Below, in pieces: positions 37,641 to 48,478 of a stretch of DNA of 64,000 bases. Location of the stretch: assembly GCA_020205615.1 (NCBI GenBank), contig CM035170.1, positions 12,307,980 to 12,371,979 on the forward strand, in the 5' to 3' direction. The DNA comes from Panax quinquefolius (Eukaryota > Streptophyta > Magnoliopsida > Apiales > Araliaceae). A program made the translations under genes and the position numbers. The notes under the pieces are model-generated. The model did not search any database and had not been told where the DNA came from. It saw only the letters and a program-made list of their open reading frames with translations. The stretch's first letter is position 1; every line of letters begins with the position of its first letter.

Positions 37641-38207
37641 ATGATCCTTCGTATTCATTCCTTATTAAATTGTGGAAATGATCTGTCTGCGTGGATTACC
37701 GCATGGCGGGCGAAAATCCATTTGTAGTTTCATATATTCTATTATACTCAGTTGGTTAAAGCTTTGGCTTCTATAATCCATGAAATTAGTGGAATATCCT
37801 TGATATTTACGCTTCATCCAGTATCGTTTCATGGAAATATTCTTCTGAGCATTCTTGAATTTTACTCTACAAAGCAGTATCATGTTGACAATTTGGACGT
37901 TATTGGTTCCTGGATAAATTAATTCTTGAACTTGTTTTATTGAATTCTTATATCAATATTGTCATCATTCTTATGTTTATATTTTGTTGAAAGTCATCTG
38001 TGACCTGTATTGCATAGATGGACTTGGTATGATTATGACCAGGGATTATTCGGTGTAATTATGACCGTAATGTTACAAATGATGTGGAAAAAGTCCTCAT
38101 TGACCCGTAGTGCATTGATGGACAGTTTTTGGTACGATTATGGCTATGGATTCTCTTTAGCCGTAGTGAAAAGATGAATTGTTTTATGGCATGATCAGGA
38201 CCGTTGA

Positions 38208-38440
38208 TGAATACACGATTATCTTTGGCCCGTAGTGCATGGATAATTTGTGGTCGTGATACTAATGAATACACGATTATCTTTGGCCCGTAGTGCATGG
38301 ATAATTTGTGGTCGTGATACTAATGAATACACGATTATCTTTGGCCCGTAGTGCGTGGATAATTTGTGGTCGTGATACTAATGAATACACGATTATCTTT
38401 GGCCGTAGTAGTCATGGATAATTCGTGGTCGTGATACTAA
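38208..38440. repeat. Four 58-bp tandem repeats, each one hairpin unit
   Basis: Units start at 38208, 38266, 38324 and 38382, spaced exactly 58 bp apart; the first three are nearly identical. Each contains arm ATTATCTTTG, loop GCCCGTAGTG, arm CATGGATAAT (9 of 10 positions pair, counting one G-T). They are a local expansion of the hairpin unit found across all LTRs here. Confidence 0.92.
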
Positions 38441-39026
38441 AAATATCCTTGGCCTATAGTGCGGGGATGATTTAATGATGTGGATTATTTATTAAAATCG
38501 AGTTTCAATTTATAAAAGTGATGAAAAACCTTTTAAATCATAGAAGATAGTAGATTTTATTTCTCTACTTGACTCTTCTAATGGATTGCTTATTCCATTT
38601 GAATTTTTGATCTAAAACTTGTTGTATATTATATTCTATCGGTTGTTATCTTTGTTGAAGACTAATGATAATTTATTACGCATTATCTTAGTCATAATAT
38701 TTTTTACTGGGCTAGTTGAGCTCACCATTTCGCTTTCATTGTTCTCTTGAGAAATGAGAACGTGGCTGGGACTAGTCGGGAACGGTAATGGTCTAGATGG
38801 TGTATTAGTAGTGCTCACTATTCTGTGAAATAGTGTAATAATAAATGTAATGAGGACTCCATTGAGTGTGGATATTGTCTAGATGACAATATTTGTATTA
38901 AAACTCACAGCATATGTTTTGTCGTATTTTACACTACAGCTGTATTATTAAGTGGTATTTGAATTTTGTACCATATATCTGGCGACCCAAGATGGGTGAC
39001 GTATACCTAGTTTTGGGGGCGTCACA

Positions 39027-39204
39027 CTATCCAAGGTTGGGATGAGAGTCACAGTTGGTATATATTTGTATCCAAACTCACAGCATATATGTTGTTGTAT
39101 TTTGCACGACAATTGTTGTAATAAAATTGTAGTTGTTTTCTGTACCATGTATTTGGCGACTCAGAATAGGTTGGATAGAATGGACCTGTTTTGGGGTTGT
39201 CACA
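39027..39204 (+). repeat. Element F: 178-bp LTR-end fragment
   Basis: Begins CTATCCAAGGTTGGGATGAG directly at the end of LTR E and ends GGGGTTGTCACA. It resembles the last 150 bp of the other LTRs in plus sense (AAACTCACAGCATAT, TTGTAGTTGTTTTCTGTACC, CCATGTATTTGGCGACTC) but carries GGTTGGATAGAATGGACC where they have GGGTGATGTATACC. The same 178 bp occurs inverted at 59461-59638. Confidence 0.8.
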
Positions 39205-40027
39205 GTCTCCACGGTCTGATTTACTCCATTATTAACGTTCTCAGCTGCCATTCTTAAATACTGCCATAAAACAAGGGTTAATAGTCATGTCATATATTAT
39301 CCCTATACTCTGACCGACCAAATAAACACCAAATAAACTTAGTCAGGTCATACTAGCGAAGGAATTCCCCGTCTCTCCCCTCCTAGTTCTTGTCTCACAT
39401 TTCAGCCAGGGATCATATCCCTAAGCTTTGATATCAACCGTGGCGCCCCCAAAACAGTATACATCACCCATCTTGAGTCGCCAGATACATAGTATGAAAA
39501 CAAATACAACTTCAAAGAATATAATTGCCGCAAAAATACAACAACACATATATTTGTGAGTTTGAATAGAAATATTATATACTAGAGAGTATACAAACTC
39601 AAAAGGAGTCCTCATTACAATTATTGATACACTATTTTACAAAAATAGTGAGGACTGCTAAACAACTATCTTGAATCATCACTCCATACCCCGGCTAGTT
39701 CCTGCTAAATTCTCTCCTCCTGAGAAGAACCATGGAACAAAAAGTAAAAGGGTGAGCTCAACAAGCCCATTAAAGAATATTATGACTAAGATAATATATA
39801 ACAAATTATCATTAGTCTTCAACAGGGAAAATCTGATAAAATATAATAGACAACAAGTTTTAGATCAACAACTGCAGCAGAAACAACAATCCATTAGAAG
39901 AGTCAAGTAGAGAAAGAATTCCATTATCTTCTAAGATTTAAAAGTCCATCATCAATATTTTATCCCTGTAACAACAATCAATATACATCTTTAATCAAAT
40001 ATTCATCTTTGCACTACAGGGCAAAGA
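39205..40027 (-). mobile_element. Element G: leader, primer-binding site and partial 5' LTR of a minus-strand element
   Basis: 39205-39438 matches the gag start/leader of B and H (ACAAGGGTTAAT, GCGAAGGAATTCCCCGTCTC). Then comes a primer-binding site (39425-39436, reverse complement TGATATCAAAGC, two mismatches) and an LTR from 39439 with the GGTGAGCTCAAC block (39751). The LTR is cut inside a hairpin unit at 40027 by the 3' LTR of H. Its coding region is missing: the left side joins fragment F. Confidence 0.78.
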
Positions 40028-41663
40028 TGTGATGCCCCCAAAATTAGGTATACATCACCCATCTTGAGTCGCCAGATACATGGTACAGAATTCAAATACA
40101 ACTTAATAATACAACTGTCGTGTACAATACGACAAAACACAAACTGTGAGTTTGAATACAAATATTGTCTACTAGAGATTATACAAACTCAAAAGGATTC
40201 CTCATTACAATTATTATCACACTATTTCACAAAATAGTGAGAACTACTAATGCACCATCTAGGACCATCACTGCTTGTTCCCGACACATTAGTCCCACTC
40301 GTTCTTATTTCACGAAGAGAACAAAGAAAGAAAGGGTGAGCTCAACTAGCCTAGTAAAGAAATATTATGACTAAGATAATGCGAGAATAATTTATCGTTA
40401 GCCTTCAACATGTTAAACCGATAAAATATAATAACTATCAAGTTTAATCGCAATGGAACAAGCAATCCATTAGAAGAGTCAAGTAGGGAATAAAATCTAC
40501 TATCTTCTATGATTTAAAAGGTTTTTCATCACTTTTATCGCGGGACTCGACTTTAATAAATAATCCACATCATCGAATCACCCTGCACTACTACTTTCGA
40601 GGATATTCTTTAGTATCACGACCACAAATTATCCATGCACTACGGGCCAAGGACATTCGTGTATTCATTAATGGTCATGATCATGCCAACAATCGTCCAT
40701 CAATGCACTACGTGCCAATGAGGACTTTATCACATCATTTGTAACATTACTATCATGATTACAATCAATAATCCACGGTCATAATCATACCAAGTCCATC
40801 TATGCACTACAAGCCACATATGACTTTCAACAAAATATAAACATGAGGATGATGACAATGATATAAGAATTCAATAAAACAAGTTCAAGAATTAATTTAT
40901 CTAGGAACCGATAACGTCCAAATTGTCGACATGATCTTTGCTTTGTAGAGTAAAATTCAAGAATGCTCGGAAGAATATTTCCATGAAAAGATCTTTGGAT
41001 GATGCGTAAATATCAAGGATATTCCACTAATTTCATGGAGTATAGAAGTTAAAACTTTAACCAACCGAGTATAATAACGAATGGAATAACAAAAGAAATC
41101 ACCATGCATGCGGTACTTGCGCGATGAGGTTTATTCCAACAGATTAATAAGTAACGAAACGAGTCGGTGCGAAATTACACCGCCAAGCGGGATGTTCCAA
41201 TAGAATAATAATGACGGAACCGGTCCCGCCGTAAACGCCTGCACGTGATATTCCAACATAATAATAAAGATGGAACCCGTCCCGTAACGCGCACGCACAA
41301 GATATTCCAATGTAATAATGATAAAGACGGAACCCGGTCCCAGGCGTAAAACACTCGAACGAGGATATTCCAATGTAATAATAATAAAGACGGAATATTA
41401 GAAGAATGTCACCAAGTATAGGGTAGTCACAGCATATCTTTGGTTATTCCAAAGATGAATAATAAAGAATAGAATAACGAAGTTCTCTTTATGAATACTG
41501 AAAGAAATAATACCCTCGACGAGTACAACAAATAATATCCCTTACCGTAAAAAAAACCTAATATAAGAGTAGGGAAGTAGCGTAATACTTTTCTATAGGT
41601 TCTCTTGTAATTCTCTCTCTAGAGTTTCGGTGAATTTGTAAGAAATAATGAAGGAATGAGCTT

Positions 41664-41673
41664 CTATTTATAG
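41664..41673 (-). promoter_or_regulatory. TATA box, element H 3' LTR
   Basis: Minus strand CTATAAATAG followed by AAGCTCATTCCTTC, the type II start region. Confidence 0.66.
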
Positions 41674-41699
41674 AAGAATGGACTGCATAGTAACTAACT

Positions 41700-41885
41700 T
41701 ATGAACGGTCCAGATTGATTTACTTTAAACGGACGATCCAAATTGGTTTACTATTAAAACTTTAAACAACGGTCCATACTGATTTACTATTAAAACTTTA
41801 AACCAACAATCAATATTGATTTACTATTATATCTTCCACCAGCGGTCCATATTGATTTATTATTATATCTTCAACCAACGGTCTG
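41700..41885. repeat. U3 repeat block of element H
   Basis: About five degenerate units of roughly 38 bp combining ACGGTCCATATTGATTTAC with TATTAAAACTTTA. It occupies the same place relative to the TATA box as the unrelated 38-bp array of B. A matching block lies at 52135-52310 in the other LTR of H and, inverted, at 53140-53220 in J. Confidence 0.72.
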
Positions 41886-41960
41886 AAAAATTAGCACATC
41901 TCCTCATGGAATAATATTGTACCCAAAAATGATTTGGACCGAAAATAAATATATCTTACG

Positions 41961-42094
41961 GGTGAATAGTACCCCGTGAATAGTAACTCATGAATAGTAA
42001 CTCATGAATAGTAACTCGTGAATAGTAACTCGTGAATATTAACTCATGAATAGTAATTCGTGAATAGTAACTCGTGAATAGTAACTCGTGAATA
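41961..42094. repeat. 14-bp GTGAATAGTAACTC array, element H 3' LTR
   Basis: Nine to ten units, some reading CATGAATAGTAACT. In this LTR the array lies upstream of the TATA box in element sense, whereas in type I LTRs it lies downstream. The counterpart in the right LTR is 52384-52501. Confidence 0.88.
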
Positions 42095-42911
42095 GTACTC
42101 CAACACGAAAAGTGTCCCACATACCCAATTGAACAATATATCCTCCAGACATCAATTATACTAACACAAATAAGTCCAACACAATGAAACTATAAAATTC
42201 ATCTTTAATCAACACGAACTTATTCATCATTAATATTATAATTCACAATATTTAACAACCAAAGTCGTTCCTGGAAAGAGGGGCTTTTCGATAAGGATTT
42301 CTCCTTATTGGCGCATGATTAGGTGACCAAACCTCTCTTTGACGAACTTCTGAGCGATTATCGATATTGCAAATAATAATATGAATAACTTTCGCTGTCT
42401 CAATTATTGATTTAATAATATATCATATAATGCGGATGATCTTTGTAACAATAATTGATTCAATAATATGAGAAATATGATGCAATAATTCTTGGCAATA
42501 ATTGAGTATAGGTGAGTGACTTCTCACGTAAGCATCAATAATTAATACTGCAGTCTTCTTTGTAACCACGCTAGACATATTCTTTGTTTTTACTCTTAGG
42601 TAGTTCAACGCTTTAACGATAACACCTCGTAGTTATTTTCATAAAAGTATTGTTGTCATTTTCTCAATCCGACAATAATTCCATTGTTAGGGTCCACCAA
42701 TGATTCTTGTAGATTTGCACGAATAGTCCCTGTTAAAATGAATATTCCCCGACCAATCAAATATTATATAACAACTTGCGTACTTTGCAAAATTTATAAA
42801 TATTACCCACAACTATAACATTATATCAAATCAATACCATAATATTCAAAAATATAATTCGAGAAAATTATTATTTATTCATAAAAGTTGGGGTCTTAAA
42901 ACCTCCCCTTC

Positions 42912-44190
42912 TTATGAAATTTCATCTTCGAAATTAGGGTACATACCTGGTATGTCGAAGAGATGAGGATACCTTGACTTCATCTTAGATTCTAACTCCC
43001 AAGTCATTTCCTCCACATCGTGGTTTCTCCACAAAACTTTGACTTGAGGTATAACCTTGGAGCGTAGAACATGATCCTTCTTATCCAAGATTTTAATAGG
43101 TAACTCTTCATACGTTAAATCTTCCACTATCTCGTCTGGTTCTAACTCAATAATGTGGTTCGGGTCTTTCACATATTTACGTAACATAGATATGTGAAAA
43201 ATATTATGAACAAGAGACATACTTTGCGGTAAGGCGAGTCTATAGGCCACAGTTCCCACTCACTCAAGAATTAAAAATGGGCCAATGAATCGAGGATTGA
43301 GCTTTCCTCTCTTTTCAAATCTCGTAACTCCTTTCCTTGGAGCAACACGTAACAACACATGATCTCCAATATCGAATTCTACGTCCTTTCGATGAAGATC
43401 AACATAACTCTTTTGTCGATCTTGTGAAGTTTTTATACGTTGTCGGATTGTTTGAATCTTTTCTGTAGTCATACGTACCAACTCCGGTCCCAACAACGTT
43501 GCTTCACCCACCTCATTCCAACATATTGGAGAACGATACTTTCTCCCATACAACGCTTTGAATGGAGCCATACTAATACTTGTTTGATAACTGTTGTTGT
43601 AGTAAAACTCCACCAATGGTAAAAACTTGTCCCAACTTCCCTTGAAATCAAGGACACAGAGTCTTAATAGATCTTCAAGAGTTTGAATAGTCCTCTCCGA
43701 GCTAAATCGTAAATCCGTGCCCATATCTTTCTGCAAACTAACCCAAAATCGTTAAGTGAATCTTGGGTCTCGATCAGAAACTATTGATACTGGCATACCA
43801 TGCAGTCTTACAATCTCATTTATGTACATACGAGCAAGACGTTCAAGTGTATAAGTTTCTCGTAAAGGTAAGAAGTGAGCAGACTTGTTCAATCTATCAA
43901 CAATGACCCAAATTGCATCTATGCCTTGAGAAACCTTGGGAAGACCAGTAACGAAATCCATGGTAATGTGCTCCCACTTCCATTCTGGAATTTCAAGTAG
44001 TTGCAATGGACCTTTTGGTACTTGATGCTCCGCCTCGACTCGTTGACAAGTTAAACACCTTGAGATAAACTCCGCTATCTCTCTCTTCATATTGCTCCAC
44101 CAAAATGTATGTCGAATATCATGATACATTTTGGTACTCCCAGGATGGATTGCAAACGGTGTGTTGTGTGTCCCCATCATGATTTTATAC
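42912..44190 (-). pseudogene. Element H integrase with chromodomain-like tail, nearly complete
   Basis: Integrase would insert the element DNA into chromosomes. 43752-44180 holds the HHCC zinc finger (H-P-G...MYHDIRH...CLTCQ), first catalytic D in ITMDFVTGLP and second D in IVSDRDPRF. 43260-43736 continues with SSERTIQTLEDLLR (catalytic E retained), LDFKGSWDKFLPLVEFYYNN, APFKALYGRK and a GKLNPRFIGPF motif. 42912-43259 is the tail: VHNIFHISMLRKYVKDPNH, EDLTYEELPIKILDKKDHVL, then VLWRNHDVEEMTWELE, ending at a stop. A deletion of about 30 bp just before SERT removes the usual YHPQTDGQ stretch, and two frame changes separate the three blocks. The tail resembles chromovirus chromodomains. Confidence 0.9.
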
Positions 44191-44341
44191 TTTAAATCAG
44201 GGTCGTTAGGAACACAAAGTCTGGAGTTGACTCGAAGTATTCCTTCTTCATCGATTCTTGCTTCCTAAGATAGCACCTTCTTGCACTTTCTTCCTCATAC
44301 GTATCGACTCAAGATCCGTAGCTTGAGCGACTTTAACTTTA

Positions 44342-44804
44342 TCAATTAAAGTCGGTTCTACTCAGTATATTCACCATCATCATGGGGGTCCTGAGTTTTA
44401 ACTCTATCTCCATCCTTTGCAAGTCACACAAAATGGGCCTTTGCGTTGACAATATCGCTTTTCGTGCTTGCATATGATCTTTTACTCGATCGTTAGCTAC
44501 CACGTTCGCTTTTCGTGGATGGTATTGGATGGTATGATCATAATCTTTCAACAGTCCAAGCCAACGTCGTTATCGCATGTTGAGTTCCTTTTGAGTGAAG
44601 AAATATTTGAGGCTTTTATGATCCGTAAAGATCTCCACTTTCTCCCATACAAGTAATGCCTCCAAATTTTAAGTCACGAAGACAACAAATTGCTAACTCT
44701 AGATCATGAGTAGGATAATTCCTCTCATATTCTTTGAGTTGTCTTGAAGCATAGGCTATGACTTTCCCATGTTGCATGAGAAAACATCCCAACCCTTTGC
44801 CCAA
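44342..44804 (-). pseudogene. Element H RNase H
   Basis: 44616-44804 reads [39 protein letters not shown]; the remainder toward 44342 gives the [11 protein letters not shown] and [16 protein letters not shown] region. The frame changes near 44600 and again near 44500. The role is removal of the RNA strand during reverse transcription. Confidence 0.85.
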
Positions 44805-44810
44805 GCATCA

Positions 44811-45657
44811 TCAGAGATGACAAATCCTCCGAGGCGGATGGTATTGTAATGCAGTCTTTGAAATGAGTCTCCTCTTGAGTTCTTGAAAACTCTTCTCACA
44901 TTCTTCGCTCAATCGAACTTTGTATCTTTCCGAGTCGAGTTGAGTTAATGGAGTAGCGATTCGAGAAAATCCTTCCACGAATCTCCGATAATAACCAACT
45001 AAACCGAGAAAGCTACGTACTTTGGTCACTGATTTAGGTTGCTCCCAGCTTTGAATAGCTTCAATCTTTGTCGGGTCAACAGATATTCCACAACTTGATA
45101 CTACGTGCCCAAGGAATGCTACTTCCTTAAGCCAGAACTCGCATTTCTTCAACTTAGCATAAAGCTTGTATTCACGAAGCTTTTGGAGTGTCAGCCTCAA
45201 GTGTTGCTCATGATCTTCACGGCTTTTGGAATAAATAAGGATGTCATCAATAAAGACGACCACAAAGTGAACCAAATATTCCTTGAATACCCGGTTCATC
45301 ATATCCATGAAGGCAGCAGGAGCATTAGTCAATCCGAAGGACATGACTAGAAATTCATAATGCCCGTGTCGAGTTACGGCGAGTCGCCTTTGAATGTCAT
45401 CGGTTCTAATCTTCAATTGGTGATATCCTAACGAAGATCAATCTTTAAAAAGAATTTGGCTCCTTGCAACCGGGAAGCAAACAGTCATCAATACGTGGCA
45501 ATGGGTACCTATTTTTGATAGTGACATGATTCAACTTCCGATAATCAATACTGAAATCGCATACTCCCATCTTTCTTCTTCACGAATAGAACAGGAGCAC
45601 CCCAAAGAGACGTACTAGGACTAATGAAACCAATGTCTAACAATTCCTGCAATCGGT
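44811..45657 (-). pseudogene. Element H reverse transcriptase (main part)
   Basis: A 201-residue open frame (44811-45416) covers the palm and thumb: [19 protein letters not shown], catalytic FIDDILIYS (near 45230-45262), [34 protein letters not shown] and RIATPLTQL. The fingers ([17 protein letters not shown] equivalent) lie in another frame across 45417-45640. Solo LTR I separates the first 60 or so residues, which lie at 48479-48647 (PTPKREIEFC, KPISKAPYRMA). This is the longest and cleanest RT in the window. Confidence 0.9.
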
Positions 45658-48478
45658 GTAAGACCCCAAATTATTAATAAATAAAATTTAATTTCCTCTA
45701 TTTATCATTTTGAAATAGTAAGGGTTGATTTGATTAATGTGGTTAGTTATGGGTAAAATGTGCAAATATTTCAAATAAGCAAGTGGTTATAAAATACTCA
45801 TTGTTGTTTGAGAATATTCGTTTGGTCGTGGAATATTCTTCTTTGTGGAGAATATTAAATGCGACGATAGCGACCTTTCGTGTGTAGGCCCACTTGAAAA
45901 AGCAATTGGATGAAAAAATGACAAGTATAAGTTGTTTATAAATAACAATGCAGTTATTCACAGATTAATCTTGTTGGAATACCCGGTGGTTAAAACACGA
46001 TGTCTGGCGTTATTGAATAAGAAGACACGGTATTGCACCAATTATTAATTCTTACGTGAAGGCACTACTCAATAATTATTACGATAATTACTGTTCGATA
46101 TTTTATTTTATTGATTATATAATTGTTGCGTTGATTTTTTTATATTATTGTTATTTCAATAATTGTCACTACACGGTATTTTTCATTATCTAGACAATAA
46201 TTCATATTATCCGAATAATATTATTAGATAACATTATTGGCAATGTCTAAAAATTACATCAAGGAGAGGTTTTGTCACCTAATTGCATGCCACCAAGATG
46301 AGAGAAATCTTTATTGAAAGCCCCTCTTTCCTGGAACTACCGGTTGTCGATCTTGTGATTACATAATATTATTTATGAATAATTAATTATTGATTTATAT
46401 GATGAGGAAAATATTGATTTTATGTGGTTATAGATGGAGAAAATTTTTAAAGTGACAATTGTTAAAAATTGATATTTTATCTTTTCTGATAAAATAATAT
46501 TTTATTATATTATATAATAATGATGATATTTTTACAATGAATGTGGGATATATGAGTATATGTGGAGGAAAAGTATTTTTGTTGCAAAAGTTGTTTAAAA
46601 CATGTTAAACATGTTGGTGGACCCATTTCTTGACTGAAATTTGATTATAGCCTGTAAAATCGCCCGTTTATGAATTTCGGTCAATTTTTGTTTGGAATTT
46701 GGAAAAACTTTCTTCTGTAAAGTTGTAGAGAATTGAATTTTCTATAAAAAAAATTGCGAGATTCGAATTTTCTGATAAAAGGGCTATTTATTATGAATTA
46801 ATGAAGTTTCAAAGTTTCGAAATAATTGATTTTTGGAAGTTTTAATTATTTTTATTTAGAAAAACGTTTTTGTTGTTTATGGACATGTGTTAGGTGTTTG
46901 AGATCAGCTGGTAGGATGGCAAAGAAGATTTATTATATATATCAATATTATATTAAATTTTCTGATTTGGTGTTCTAAGCATTTTCCTATAAATAGGGTG
47001 CTTAGGTTAGAATTGAAAATCACACCAGAAACTGAAATCTTCTCTCTCTTTCTCTCTCTATAATATCGAGCGTATTTGTGAGTATTTTAGTACTTTGAGT
47101 ATTGCTATACGGTGCAAGTTCTTTCAAAGACTATATCCAAAGATTCCGAATGTAAGTACTATTCTTTCTGAGGTAAGGAATGTTATTTTCTTCGTAAGTG
47201 ATATTATTTCTTGATATCATTATCTTGCCGAAATATTGGTTGGAAATTTTATCAAATTTGGAACTTTTTCATGTCGATTATTTTCTATTAATGATTCTTA
47301 TTCACGAGTTACTATTCATGAGTTACTATTCACGAGTTACTATTCACTAGTAGTATTCACGAAGCGTGATGATGTTTTTTTGTGAAATTTCTATCTTTTG
47401 AGGTCGGAGTTACTTCACGTATCACATGACTATTCACGTATAATGACCTTTATTCACGAATCGACACTTTATTCACGTAAAAATAAATTTTCTTTTACGT
47501 GTCCAAGATTGTCTGTTATGATTCCTATCTTTGATTGGATCTATGTTTTGATCTTCATTCTTGAATTTTACTCCAATCTGGTTATTTATGAAGTATTTTT
47601 GAATCTGGAATTGTTTAAAGTACTGAATCCTTAATACTTGTTCTTTTGTTTCACCGGATTCGTTTTTTTTAAAATATTTTTCATCATCCTCGACCATAAA
47701 TGATGATATTCTTGAATATCTTTGGCACGTGTAGTACAAAGATGAATGATTTCTTGATGAATATCTTTGGCCCGTGGTGCAAAAGATGAGCAGTGTTGAG
47801 ATGAACATGGATAGATCGATTAATATCTTTGGCCCGTAGTGCAAAGATGAGCAGTGTTTAGATGAACATGACCAATGATGAATATCTTTGGCCTCAGAGC
47901 AAAGATGAATATTTGATTCGAGATATATATTGATTGATGTTACGGGGGATAAAATATCGACGATGAACTTTTAAATTCATATATAGAAGATAGTAGTTTG
48001 CATTCTCTACTTAACTCTTCTAATGAATTATTATTTCCGCTGCGAAGATTGATTTAAAACTGGTTGTCTATTGTATTCTATTAGATTTTTCCCTGTTGAG
48101 GACTAACGATAATTTGTTCTATATTATCTTAGTCATAATGTTCTTTACTGGGCTAGTTGAGCTCACCCTTTTCCTTGTTGTTCCATTTTTCTTCTCAGGA
48201 GGCGAGAATGTAGCGAGTACTAGTCGGGGTGTGGAATGATGGTTCTAGAAGTTGTTCTAGTAGTCCTCACTATTCTGTAAAATAGTTTATTAATAATTGT
48301 AATGAGGACTTATTTGAGTGTGGATATTGTCTAGATGACAATATTTGTATTTAAACTCACAGCATAAGTGTTGTCGTATTTTGCACAACAATTGTAATAA
48401 TAAAGTTGTAGTTGTTTCGCACCATGTATTTGGGCGACTTCGAAATGGTGTTGTATACCTATTTTGGGGCGCGCCACA
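45658..48478 (+). repeat. Element I: plus-strand solo LTR inserted in the RT of H
   Basis: Begins TGTAAGACCCCAAATT and ends TTTTGGGGCGCGCCACA, complete at 2.8 kb, with no internal sequence on either side. Flanking 5-bp sequences are ATCGG and TTAGG; related elements read GTTGGG here, so a degraded 5-bp target duplication is plausible. It contains a TATA box (46986-46996), repeats of GAGTTACTATTCAC (47300-47362), hairpin units (47715-47910), the GAGCTCACCC block (48157-48169) and the terminal stem-loop near 48328. Solo LTRs arise by recombination between the two LTRs of an element. Confidence 0.9.
46986..46996 (+). promoter_or_regulatory. TATA box, solo LTR I
   Basis: CCTATAAATAG about 1.33 kb from the LTR start, followed by GGTGCTTAGGTTAGAATTG and a CTCTCTCTTTCTCTCTC start region. 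Confidence 0.68.

Larger units (their letters stand above)
36771..39026 (+). repeat. Element E: plus-strand type II-like LTR, U3 start not recognised
   Basis: In plus sense: TATA box (36833-36843), a CTAGAGAGAG start region, three TAAGGGATATTATTTGTTGTAC-like repeats (36954-37020), degenerate CATTATTTATTATTACATTGG repeats (37050-37640), a hairpin array (38000-38470), the CTAGTTGAGCTCACC block (38713-38727) and the terminal stem-loop (ATATTGTC, loop TAGAT, GACAATAT, near 38872). It ends TTTTGGGGGCGTCACA. Upstream of about 36771 it no longer resembles the other U3 regions, so the start is a guess. No internal region is attached, so it may be a solo or truncated LTR. Confidence 0.8.
40028..42901 (-). 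repeat. 3' LTR of element H
   Basis: About 2.87 kb; starts TGTGATGCCCCCAAAATTAGG-like and ends GTTGGGGTCTTAAAA at the polypurine tract CCTCCCC (complement). In sense: AT-rich U3, a 38-bp repeat block (41700-41885) in place of B's array, TATA box 41664-41673, and hairpin units 40590-40850. Unlike in type I, the 14-bp array (41961-42094) lies about 300 bp upstream of the TATA box. Confidence 0.88.
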
